A stretch of DNA of 15,634 nt from Zopfochytrium polystomum (Eukaryota; Chytridiomycota; Chytridiomycetes; Chytridiales; Chytridiaceae): positions 1 to 15,634 of the forward strand of contig JAIVFJ010000670.1 of NCBI GenBank assembly GCA_025765615.1, given 5' to 3'. The translations under genes were made by a program, and so were the position numbers. Under the pieces are notes generated by a model that saw only the letters and a list, made by a program, of their open reading frames with translations, was not told where the DNA came from and did no database searches. Positions within the stretch are counted from its first letter, which is position 1. Every line of letters begins with the position of its first letter. Shown here one piece after another: positions 1 to 8,313 of the stretch.

Positions 1-512
1 GCAGCTATTTATATGGAGAGTGGCATTATATAGGAAAGGAGAAAAAGAAAGAAAGAAGAAAGGAAGAAGAATGTTTGAAGAAAAATGAAAGGAAGGAAGA
101 ATGAATAATTAATGACAAGGCAAACTGAAAAGGAGGAAAAGATAAGAGATAAGAAGCATTTACTTGATTACATGCACATATAAACAAGAGGGGGCTCCAA
201 GGCTACATAGACCCATTTCTAACCAAGGAGCCAACTAGCTCTTTCATTATCACAAAGATAATGATTCTAATCTGCGCTAAGCAGTGGCAATTCTTTGTTT
301 AAGTCTACATAGTGGAAAAAATTATAAAAAATTAGAGAATCAACCAGAATCAATTCCTCTTTCTAATAGGGTCAATACTTCGCAAATGAAATATACCATG
401 TGTTATACTGAATCGCAGTTAAAGTAAGAGCTGAAGAACCCAAACTATGACCAACACCTTCTGTGAGATACTTGAGAATCTCATAAGCGATTCATTTTCC
501 AGAGGGGTTGTG
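1..512. other. Gene-free AT- and purine-rich DNA
   Basis: Bases about 36-155 are a purine-rich low-complexity stretch on the plus strand (GAAAGAAAG, GGAAGGAAG). The rest is AT-rich with no open frame, RNA gene or element that I recognise. Confidence 0.6.
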
Positions 513-700
513 GATTGAAACCAAAGACAAGAAAAAGAGGTGGAGCTCCCACTTTTCATGAATGGGAGCTGGTGCATTCAGTTTTGCCAAAGATGCTGGG
601 GATTGAAAAGACAGGGGAAAAGGTGATGGGAGCTTCCCATTTTACAAGAATGAGACCTGTGCAACCCAACAGTGTGGGGATTGAAACCAGAGACTAAAAT
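513..700. repeat. Diverged tandem repeat of about 78-88 bp, each unit with GATTGAAA and a hairpin
   Basis: GATTGAAA starts at 513, 601 and 679 (spacings 88 and 78). The first unit has hairpin arms AGCTCCCA (544-551) and TGGGAGCT (563-570). The second has ATGGGA (626-631) and TCCCAT (635-640). The third unit is cut off after GGGATTGAAACCAGAGAC. The two short open frames across it (515-697 plus, 578-856 minus) have no family features. Confidence 0.7.
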
Positions 701-1376
701 GCTCCTCCTCATCGTTGTCCTCTTCCCTCCTTGATACAGTGTTTCTGATGGGGTTGTTAGCAGCGTGGACTCCTGTCTTAAAACTCTTTCTTGAGAATAG
801 GTGAGTGATCCTACGACGCCTGTCCTCACAACAGTCTCCTGATCATGTCCTTCCACCCCATCCCAACCATTCCATCCTCTCCCACTAACAATCTTGAGGC
901 TAGGGCCTCAAGGCTGTGAATCTGGAAGCCTTGATCAGCCTGTGGCCTGCTGGGACAGCGCAGGAAAGAGATCACCATCACCATCACAACCAGTCTGGCG
1001 TGCCTGGTGTCTGCAACAGCACCAGAGTATGATCATCCAACATCACCATCGCTGTTTTCGCAGCCAAAGGCTGCAAAAACGACTCCTCAGACCGGACACT
1101 CACTGGCGCAGGGCCACAAGAGCGTCCAGAAACGACCTTCCAACACCTACATCACCGCTTCAGCTTTGCAAACACCTTAGCTTGTTTTAGACAGGGACTG
1201 GCAAATTGGAGTGAGAGTGCCGTTTCTTTTTCAATAAGAAAACTCTGCCCAATTTATACTCCTGCAGGGAGGTTGACCAGTTTTCCTGTTTTGCCTATCT
1301 GAACAACTTGCAAACTGCTTCAGACAGGACTTTGCTCTGGGGAGGTGTTGTAAACCCCTTCCCTCAGAGGGAGGGT
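701..1376. other. No gene seen
   Basis: Open frames such as 894-1190 plus have an alternative start and unremarkable composition. I see no domain, tRNA or repeat before the hairpin array. Confidence 0.5.
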
Positions 1377-1584
1377 GATTTGAAACATTCAGAGCATTTC
1401 AAATCGACCAAGCTCTGTGTGGAGCCCAGTGTGCAAGCAGTGGTCTCCCCACAGAGAGGGGAAAATGATTTGAAATCTTCAGGAGCATTTCAAATCAACC
1501 AAGGTCTGTCCAGAGGTCTTTGTCCAGTGGCCAGTCTTCCCACAGAGGAAAGATGATTTGACATCATTAGAGGCATTTCAAATC
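1377..1584. repeat. Three tandem units of 88-90 bp with a conserved GATTTGAAA/TTTCAAATC hairpin
   Basis: Arms lie at 1377-1385 with 1397-1405, 1467-1475 with 1488-1496, and 1555-1563 with 1576-1584 (one mismatch in the third). Loops are 11-12 nt. Around the hairpins, CCACAGAG precedes and ACCAAGNTCTG follows in the first two units, so the whole 88-90-bp unit is repeated. Compensation between arms is nearly complete, while spacers differ more. Confidence 0.8.
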
Positions 1585-1591
1585 AACCAGT

Positions 1592-1662
1592 CCCTGGTTC
1601 AACATTGGTTCAGACAAAGTCAGGTGACCTGGGGTTGCTGTGAGCTGCCCTGGTTCAACATT
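1592..1662. repeat. 15-bp direct repeat CCCTGGTTCAACATT
   Basis: Perfect copies lie at 1592-1606 and 1648-1662. They follow directly on the third hairpin unit. Confidence 0.85.
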
Positions 1663-1842
1663 TCTCTGAACCCATTGAGTGTGATTCTAATCGCATTGTC
1701 CTCGCTGGCGAAGCCTAGGAAAGTAAAGCTAGAATCACTGCTGACTTCACCTAACTCTTTTCGTTGGATTCAGATTAGGCCTTTCAGCTTACCCGACTTA
1801 GTGTAAGTCGCATCGGCGGTGGTGACAAGGCTGCCGTCGACA

Positions 1843-1860
1843 TAGGAAGCTGGCTTCCTA
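1843..1860. repeat. Perfect 8-bp inverted repeat TAGGAAGC TG GCTTCCTA
   Basis: The arms are separated by two bases. No gene is nearby and no role is apparent. Confidence 0.8.
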
Positions 1861-2143
1861 GGCTCAAATCTCAACAACATTTACCTCAGACAATTTTTTT
1901 TTTTTCTTTTCTTCTTCAACGTCAATGCTTGATCATGGCCAACAGTGCTACAGCTCCATTCAAGGGATTACTGTGTTTTTGTAGTGGTCCTCCCACGTCG
2001 AGGAGCCCCAAGATTTGAAGCGTTTGAGGGGAGGTTGAAGACAATTTCCTGTTTATTTTGTTCTGTGGTTGAGTGACTTTGCAGGTTTCTCTTCTATGCG
2101 AGTAATCACTTTAATTGCTCTTCATACGCAAGTCATTACTTAC

Positions 2144-2359
2144 TGGGGTTAATTTCCCCATTAACTGCGGCCACCAAGGGACACAATGGAGCTGGATGCG
2201 AGAGTCCTAGTTCTTGTACTGAGGAAACCCTGGCGAATTCCAGGTTACATGCCAAGTCAATCCCAGAGGGTTCATTGACACAAATTTCCTTACAACTGTC
2301 AGCAGCCTGCGATGGCGTTCCAACAAGCTCTCCCATCGGCAACTTCATCACAGCCGCCA
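2144..2359 (-). pseudogene. Exon-like open frame with splice borders, unknown product
   Basis: On the minus strand a pyrimidine-rich stretch ending in TTTGCGCAG (acceptor, exon from 2359) opens a 72-codon frame. It closes at CCCCA with a perfect GTAAGT donor (2143-2138). The frame enters and leaves in phase 1. The peptide includes MKLPMGELVGTPSQAADSCK and FARVSSVQELG and has four cysteines. I do not recognise it, and I found no companion exon on either side. It lies downstream of the M28 protease on the same strand, separated by the A33 tract. It could be a stray or relic exon, or chance. Confidence 0.3.
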
Positions 2360-2461
2360 CTGCGCAAAGATTATACAATGAGAGACAGAATGAGAAATAG
2401 TGAAAAGCAGTGAATGGACAGGTTTCCATTAGTGCTAATTATAAGTCGCCTCAAACCGAAG

Positions 2462-2464
<3 letters not shown>

Positions 2465-2497
<33 letters not shown>
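2465..2497 (+). repeat. A33 homopolymer
   Basis: Thirty-three A on the plus strand are followed by a G/A-rich stretch. The tract could be the tail of a retroposed sequence on the plus strand, but I found no flanking duplication. It lies 179 bp downstream of the M28 protease stop. Confidence 0.9.
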
Positions 2498-2499
<2 letters not shown>

Positions 2500-2675
2500 A
2501 AAAGGGGGAAAGAGGAAGAGGGCACATTGGGAAGACCTCATGAGGCAGACAACAAATTAGAACGTATGAGGAAGAAACAGTACAAAAGGACCCCCAACTG
2601 CAATGCAAGGATGCAAGGTAGGATCAACACTCAGGCTGTTTCACACTCCTTTCATGTTACCATGTTTCGAAGCAT

Positions 2676-5600
2676 TCACACGACAGCCTCTTGCACCACC
2701 GTCGCCATGTACAGCTCCGACACCCACTCCGGCACTGCGCTCTGCACTCTCCTCAAGATCTCCCCGCTGGCAAAAGCACTTGAGGCGGCTGCAGGCCACC
2801 GCCACTTTCCGTCGCCACCATTTCCGCCCTTTTCAGCATCGCTCTGCACGTCCAAGTACTTCATCTGGTACGTATCGCGCTCCACCGCCGCCAGCGATAG
2901 CGTCAGGTTCAGACGGTCTGGGGTGACGGCAAAGGTGAGGTTTACCGACCAGAGGTTGGAGAGGTGGCCACCGGCTTCACGAATGATGTGTGTGCGGAGG
3001 CCTGGGTAGGGTGGGGTCGCTAGGGACCATGACATAAGTGATGTGTTGAACACAAGAGTGGACCCTGTTGGCAGAAGGCATCGGAGCAAATACAAGGAGA
3101 GGGTGAGAAGAAATTTTGGAGGGTGAAGAGAAAGAAAAAAAAAAATTATTATCAAAGATTCAAGTCTTACAGTGGTGGTGTGGATGAAAAATCTGCAAAG
3201 CAACAGTTTTCTCTCCCTTTTCAAGGTCAATGCTGCTCTCCAAAACTTCCACCACTGGTGGGGGTAATTCGCTGGCTGCGACGGGAAGGTGGGAGATGTC
3301 AAAGGCGTAGCTGTCCAAAAACTGTGTGAAAGGGTGGAGCGGGGACCATGTCACAGATCGCTCCTGTGGGTGCTGTTGGCGGTGCTGAAGAGGTGGGGGG
3401 GTGGCAGCAGAGTTGCTGCCTTCGCTGAAGGCAAGGCCTTTCCCGACTGATGAAAGAACAAGGGGCATACTCGCTGGATCCGAGTGTGAGATGTCAAGTG
3501 TACGCGGAGTATTGGTCCACGGCCTAGTGTCACGTGTGTACTGGACATATACACGCTGATTCCAAAACAGGCAGATATGACCAAACAGTGAGAGGTCTGG
3601 CCACAAACGAAACTCAACCCATGAGCAGAAAATACCTTTGGGTGCGATTGATCAAACGGGAAGGACGCTGACATAATAGCGACAGCCCCCAGCAAAATCC
3701 AAGCTGAAATCCAGAATGCTCTCCGCAATCCTCGTGTCGAAAAGCGTGCGCACAACGGCACTAATCGCAGTGCGCCAAATGCGCCAATCAGGCCTGCGAC
3801 AACGCCAACGACAACGTCGACTGGCGTTGCAGCACCAAGCCGTCCAGCGAGCGGGACAAACAAAGTTGAAAATGACCGAGCCTGGAATGCAAGCATGGCA
3901 AACGGGACCGCTGTGTTGAGAATGTAGGACTCTGGACGGATGGGGAAATGGGAGCCGAGTGAACCGTTTCCAGGGGGAGAAAGCGCCCGATCCAGGAGGA
4001 GTCCGAGAGTTGAGCAGGCGAGGAAGAGGAAGACGAGGTAGGATGAGCCGATGCGGAAGAACGTGCTCAAAGCCAGTAGTACGCCATCAAAGAGCATCAT
4101 TCCAGCCCACGAACGGCGCTCCAGTGAAACAGCAGTCTCTTGTGGGTGTGCCGGAATCACAACTCTTGTGAGTATGTGTGTGGTGATGAGCGCTAGTATA
4201 GTGGGGTGATGTCAGCATGCCTTCTAATTGACCAACTGGAAGGAGAGAACCACATACCAAAGACAGTGGCTGGGGTGAACAAAAACATTGCATTCCACGA
4301 TACTTTGAACCAAGTCATTGGCTTTTTGAGAACAAAGTGCATGACTGCACCAAGGATCGCTGGAGATACGAACACAACGACAAAAGTGAAGGACACTGCG
4401 GCCACCGTCCACAAGAACGCCAATACACTGCTCAAATTCCGTTGGGTCTTCGCGCTTTTGGGATCCAAATATACTTTAACAAAGGCAGGACGTAGGACGA
4501 CCAGAATGCTGAAGATGATCAAAAATGCGTGAAGGGCCGTCGCTGTGTTCCAATCATATACGAAGAAGAAGTACCCGAATAAGTCATAGTAAACAAAATC
4601 GCGTGACATGGTAAAAGTTTCAATAGGAGCTGACGTAATGAGGTGGTGGGTGATAGTGGCTATGGTGTCACCAAGGTACTGGTAGACTCCAGGACGAATA
4701 GCTGAGAATGTATCGAGAATAGTGTGGTAAATGTACGAATTTTGGTACAGAGCGAAGTCCTGCAGATGGAAAGGGACAAACCATGAGAATGGACAAATAA
4801 CCCATCACGCGCCAACGGAAAGCGTTGGAACCCACCAGCCCAACCAAATCGCCGTGATCAACAAACTGCTTGTAGTCTGTGTCACTACCAATCAATCCAA
4901 TCCGAAAAATGTCGTTGGACAAGACACTGCCGTGCTTCCAAGGGACTTTTGCATACGCATCAACAAGACCCCTTGCATTTGCTTGGAATAAAATTCCTTT
5001 CCCATCATTGCCCATGGCCTCAACATTCAAAAAAGCGCGAATGTTTCGAAACAGAGGGCTCTGGGTAACGAACCCGTGAGAAGCATCCTGCAGTGTCTCT
5101 TCTGCGCCATTGAAAAGAAGGACGAGAGCATTTCGCAGAGGTGTTTGCGAAATAGCAGTCAGGCGGGCAAGCTCGAGCATGACTGAGACTCCTACGGCGT
5201 CGTCGGTGGCACCTGGTGTGCCAATCTGTGTGTCGTAGTGTGAGTTGATGAGGAGCGCGTTCTCGTTGCACGGGGGTCCGCACGAGATCCGGACTAGGAT
5301 GTTGGTGACGTTTGTGTACAGTTTGTCCACCTCTTTGTTCATGAGGAGAAACCGGTGGGAACCAGAAACTGTCTCAGTTGTGACGTCTGGAATTTGTTGG
5401 TTAAAGGAGCCATTGTTGGATCAGAAAGTTCTCATCCACCCAAGAGGAACGGTCAAGGAATACATACCAAATTCTTTGACATGCGGGTTGCCTTCTGCTA
5501 GTTTCTTGTACTCATTCAGCTTCCTGACAATGTACTTTTCGGCTTGCATTTCTCCGACTGTTCCGGTCATTCCTGTTAGGGCGATGGTAGGAACCAGTGA

Positions 5601-5980
5601 GGAACAACAGCCGGCAAGCCCAGCACAGTGGCAGCAAGGAAAAGTAATTTTATGGTAATGTATGGTGGTCAGAACTCACTGAATCCGATCTCCTCGGCCA
5701 AGACGCGGGTATGGTTGAGGGCGGCGGCCTCTGAGAAGCGGGGTCCAGCCGATGCCTCGTCCAGCAGGACAGGCGCTGGCAGCCATGCGTGGTTCCACCA
5801 GCCGACAGGTATCGCAATGAGGATTGTGGCAAGCAGAGCAATGAGCAGAGCGCCGTTGGAGGAGGAGCGGCTGATGGGAGGTGGGTAAGGCCGGTTCGAA
5901 TCGACACGGGAACGTGATTGCGCAGAGGATGCTGACGAGCGTGTGACTGGCACGCCCTTGTTTCCATTGTTGCGGATCAT
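2676..5980 (-). CDS. ERMP1: M28-family membrane metalloprotease, ERMP1/PFF1-like, seven exons, complete
   Basis: Exons, in coding order, are 5980-5680, 5572-5468, 5386-4836, 4759-4258, 4192-3636, 3555-3171 and 3064-2676. The introns use GTGAGT, GTATGT, GTGGGT, GTATGT, GTATTT and GTAAGA donors with AG acceptors. All phases agree, giving 929 residues, close to the usual 900-980 of the family. Residues 1-42 are a Ser/Arg-rich tail, followed by a first membrane helix at about 43-62. The peptidase domain (about 80-340) keeps the family's residues: His185 in NSHYD, Asp197 in ATDDAVG, catalytic Glu231 with ligand Glu232 in NGAEE, Glu258 in NVEAMG and His331 in IYHT. Several hydrophobic helices follow (about 370-670), then a soluble C-terminal part from about 673. 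Known family role: a zinc aminopeptidase-like enzyme of the ER (animals) or vacuole membrane (fungi). Its substrate is not clear from sequence. The ATG at 5980 is the first ATG of the open frame. I am sure of the family but not of the compartment. Confidence 0.93.
5573..5679 (-). other. ERMP1-like intron 1 (107 nt)
   Basis: The donor is GTGAGT and the acceptor AACAG, in phase 1. Splicing joins GGATTCA to GAATGACC, so the conserved helix before the peptidase core reads through (GFRMTGTVGEMQAEKYIV). The other introns are 5387-5467 (81 nt), 4760-4835 (76), 4193-4257 (65), 3556-3635 (80) and 3065-3170 (106, with a long T-rich tract). They were placed by the same test: a canonical border plus restored family sequence on both sides. 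Confidence 0.85.
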
Positions 5981-6211
5981 CGTTTGTTTCAATTGTTTTT
6001 GGCGGCCCCGCCCACAATGACTGCGTCGACTGAATAACGCCAGAGTTGGGCAGCAAGGTTTCTCTGGTTGACAGAACTGAGACAATGGAAGTTCAAATCA
6101 GATTGGGATCCACCTAGAAAAATAACGCTCCCTGCACTGTGCAGAGAGATAGGATCAAGGCGGGTGATGCACACGTGCAGTCTAATGGGAAAATGGCCTT
6201 GTGTGATTGAT
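5981..6211. other. Upstream region of the M28 protease
   Basis: No gene is seen. The frame of the first exon stays open upstream to about 6085 but has no ATG there, which supports the start at 5980. One CACGTG lies at 6172-6177. No TATA element stands out. Confidence 0.5.
6172..6177. promoter_or_regulatory. CACGTG box upstream of the M28 protease
   Basis: The palindrome lies about 190 bp upstream of the ATG at 5980. A fourth copy (near 3531) is inside the protease coding sequence. The total of about four in this window is roughly what chance gives, so only the position is suggestive. Confidence 0.25.
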
Positions 6212-6446
6212 ACCTATTTCCAAGCCAAAAACCTTTTTCTTAATGACAGGTCAAACAACAAACAAGAACCACCTTTGTGACAGTGAGTAACTCCTGCTCA
6301 CTTATCAAATTGAAGAATAGCACAAGTGATTGATAACTAACATCAACAAAGAAAGGAAGAGGAAACGTCAACATAAAGTCATAATCAGCTAAAAGGGGAA
6401 AGGGGATGTTCTGCAGGTGCAGCGGCGGCTGCACAACAGCACTGAC

Positions 6447-6502
6447 AGAGAGAGAGAGAAAGAGAGAGTGAGTGAGTGAGTGAGAGAGAGAGAGAGGAGA
6501 GA
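6447..6502. repeat. GA and GTGA microsatellite
   Basis: The tract is (GA)n, then about four GTGA/GAGT units, then (GA)n. It produces several spurious Ser/Leu- and Arg/Glu-rich open frames. Confidence 0.9.
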
Positions 6503-6617
6503 TAAATGTTGGGAAAAGGGAACAGCCGTCCCGGCGCCGGCGCGCGCGTCCGCGAAGCGGCCATGCGCGAGCTGGAAGTCGAGGAAAATGGGACATATCA
6601 GGGGAAAAAAAAAAAAA

Positions 6618-6800
6618 GCGAAGGCCGTCGCCGTCGCCGTCGCAGCCGTCCGCCCCTTCTTGCGGCGACGACGGCCAGGGGCTGTCGTCGTTGCCCACCT
6701 TGCGCCCGCCGCCACCGCTTCAGCGGCGACGGGGGCCGTAGGCCGTCGTCGTCGTGAGCCAATCCGCTACTTGCGGCGACGGCGAAGGCCGTCGTCGCCA
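6618..6800. repeat. GC-rich array of imperfect hairpins (GGCGACG...CGTCGTCGCC)
   Basis: After a (GCCGTC)n tract at about 6620-6645, three related units start near 6662, 6722 and 6772. Each has GCGGCGACG on the left and a CGTCGTCG arm on the right. The clearest is GGCGACGGC...GTCGTCGCC at 6774-6798. Repeated subterminal hairpins like these are common in some DNA transposons. Confidence 0.65.
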
Positions 6801-6864
6801 TCCACCATCGAATCCACGAAGAGAGAAAGAGAGAGAAAGAGGAGGGAGAGCTAGAGAGTAGGTG

Positions 6865-6878
6865 CGATCGCGCGATCG
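6865..6878. repeat. 14-bp perfect palindrome CGATCGCGCGATCG
   Basis: The sequence is identical to its reverse complement and lies between the hairpin array and the Mutator-like element. Confidence 0.85.
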
Positions 6879-6949
6879 TGCCCTTCCTTCCTCCCGGAGA
6901 ACGACCACTCACCTATTTTCAAGCCAAAGGTTTTTTGAAATTAAGAAAA

Positions 6950-7003
6950 GGGAGCGTCTACTCGTAGACCCCCCCTTCCAAGTAATGCATAGACCGTTGA
7001 ACC
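6950..7003 (+). repeat. Left terminal inverted repeat
   Basis: It begins GGGAGCGTCTAC and contains the near-palindrome GTCTACTCGTAGAC followed by a C7 run. Similarity to the right end stops after TTGAACCA. Confidence 0.8.
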
Positions 7004-7608
7004 ACTGCCCACTTTCCTTCTTTGTTTCGTTCGATGATTTTATTGCAGAATGAAGACAAACAAATGCCGCGTTCGGGCTTGCTTTTTCGAAATAGGCTGG
7101 TCAACTGCTGCCGCCATAATAGCAGCAAGTTGTACATCCAGAGACAATACGGGGGTGTCGTGAGCCGGTTCAGCTGCAATGCAGGAGAGCCGCCAGTGAG
7201 GGTGCACGTCTTCCACAGAAATAGTTCCCGAGTCTCTGAGAGCTGACGCAATTTCATGAGCACATGGAAGCCAAGAGAAGACTTGAAGCGGCCCTTACAA
7301 ATGGAGTTAGGGCCTGCTTGTGTCGCAAGATCGAGTTGCTGCAGAATAATTCCGAGGGCATAGTGCGAAATCTTCGTTGCCTGTAATCTTGAACGTGCAG
7401 CAAATGCGGTGTGTGCTGGTGTTTGGGACGACGCTTGATGTCTTCTCCTGGCCTGTATGACTCCTTTCGAAACGTCCCGCCTGCACACATGATCTGAACA
7501 CAGTCAAAACTACTGCTGGTTTTTTTAACCGCATAGCCGCGCCCCAATTGAAGGACAAAGTCACTGGTCTGTCTGCAGCATTTGTTTTTTTTTTTTTTTG
7601 TCGTCTTG

Positions 7609-7665
7609 GTTCAAGGTCGGTCTATGCTTTACTTAGAAGGGGGGGGTCTACGAGTAGACGCTCCC
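7609..7665 (-). repeat. Right terminal inverted repeat
   Basis: This is the reverse complement of the left end with a C8 instead of a C7 run and four extra bases (ACCT region) before TTGAACCA. It ends in CGCTCCC at 7665. Confidence 0.8.
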
Positions 7666-7923
7666 TTCAGAAAATGCAAAAAATTAACGAGGTGCAAGGC
7701 CCCGATCCCACACCGATTTTCTCCTATTGGGATGCCGACGACCTTTCGCCGTAGGCGCCGCCAGCAAATCGGTTTCTGACGCCGAAGGCATCGAAATAAG
7801 GTGGTATAATTGGCTGGGGCGTTTGGCAGGGCCTTGTTCTATTTAAATCTGGCTCATTTTTAAATTCGCTCAAAAAGAAGGGTTCTTAGACGAGTAAATT
7901 GATGTCTCTTATGCAAACGTACT

Positions 7924-8313
7924 TCACGGCTTTAATAAGTAACGGGGGTGAGCCGTTTTTTCCTTGTTAATTGTTAACTTCAAAAAGAAATGACCGTACG
8001 GTGGCTCGTGAATTTGTTCGGAAGAACCATCATTACCGCTCAACTGCCGGGCAGAGTCAGCGCAAAGATTGACGAAACTAAAATAGAACTCGTCATTTGC
8101 GAGCTGAAGCGCCCTGACGTAAGTGGCCGCGAGAACAGTTCTGCCGGAGAGGATTTTCTGAGCCTGCTCATGCAAGGACAGAAAGTCTTGCACTACCGCA
8201 AAAAGTTTTGAAAAGCAAGGCGAACATCCTGACCACCCTTTTTCACCTTCCCTTTTTAAATTAGTTTTCCCGGCTTTGGGAACGCCTAATTTGCCCTTCA
8301 CAAGTTCCTTCAT
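7924..8313 (-). CDS. Hypothetical ORF (129 aa), unknown function
   Basis: The frame starts at a true ATG (8313-8311) and has a basic N-terminal quarter. A helix-like central stretch includes FAVVQDFLSLHEQAQ and ALQLANDEFYFSFVNLC. No family is recognised. It overlaps the plus-strand frame at 7990-8211 and at most one of the two is real. It may be a decayed fragment. Confidence 0.2.
   Translation of the reverse strand: MKELVKGKLGVPKAGKTNLKREGEKGWSGCSPCFSKLFAVVQDFLSLHEQAQKILSGRTVLAATYVRALQLANDEFYFSFVNLCADSARQLSGNDGSSEQIHEPPYGHFFLKLTINKEKTAHPRYLLKP
7990..8211 (+). CDS. Short ORF (73 aa), possible fragment, unknown function
   Basis: The frame starts at an ATG, with a stop just upstream. It contains KIDETKIELVICELKRPDVS, an acidic residue followed by a hydrophobic strand and ExK. 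That loosely recalls the D...ExK strand pair of PD-(D/E)XK nuclease folds, with a helix containing SLLMQGQKVLH after it. A perfect GTAAGT at 8119-8124 could be a splice donor. The opposite strand is open over the same bases, so coding on this strand is unproven. Confidence 0.2.
   Translation: MTVRWLVNLFGRTIITAQLPGRVSAKIDETKIELVICELKRPDVSGRENSSAGEDFLSLLMQGQKVLHYRKKF

Larger units (their letters stand above)
6212..6928. mobile_element. Possible insertion of about 681 bp between 18-bp direct repeats
   Basis: ACCTATTTCCAAGCCAAA at 6212-6229 recurs with one change (ACCTATTTTCAAGCCAAA) at 6911-6928. The sequence between them contains a GA/GTGA microsatellite, a GC-rich hairpin array and a 14-bp palindrome, unlike its surroundings. 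An 18-bp duplication would fit a retroposon-type insertion, but no poly-A end, reverse transcriptase or tRNA-like head is visible. The direct repeat could instead be an old local duplication. Confidence 0.4.
6950..7665. mobile_element. 716-bp non-autonomous DNA transposon with long inverted repeats, Mutator-like
   Basis: The left terminus (6950 to about 7003) and right terminus (about 7609 to 7665) are inverted copies starting GGGAGCGTCTACTCGTAGAC. They differ by a few substitutions, one base in a C run and a 4-nt gap. The flanks are TTAAGAAAA (6941-6949) and TTCAGAAAA (7666-7674), a 9-bp direct repeat with one mismatch. Nine-bp duplication plus long inverted repeats fits Mutator-like elements; hAT elements make 8 bp. 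No transposase is visible. The interior has a 176-codon open frame on the minus strand (7488-6958) without recognisable domains, and a T15 run at 7585-7599. Confidence 0.8.

Noticed and set aside
513..700. CRISPR-like repeats because of repeated GATTGAAAC
   Set aside because: There are only three diverged boxes with similar intervening sequence rather than unique spacers, in a genome with spliceosomal introns and no cas genes.
5989..6174. Upstream start for the M28 protease at 6085
   Set aside because: The codon there is TTG. The first ATG of the frame is at 5980, and the added residues look like noncoding translation.
6240..6912. Several overlapping open frames of 60-150 codons on both strands
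   Set aside because: They arise from GA, GTGA and GCCGTC simple repeats and give only low-complexity Ser/Leu, Arg/Glu or Ala/Val peptides.
8119..8124. GTAAGT as proof of a plus-strand gene at 7990
   Set aside because: No family sequence is restored by any nearby acceptor. One hexamer can occur by chance.
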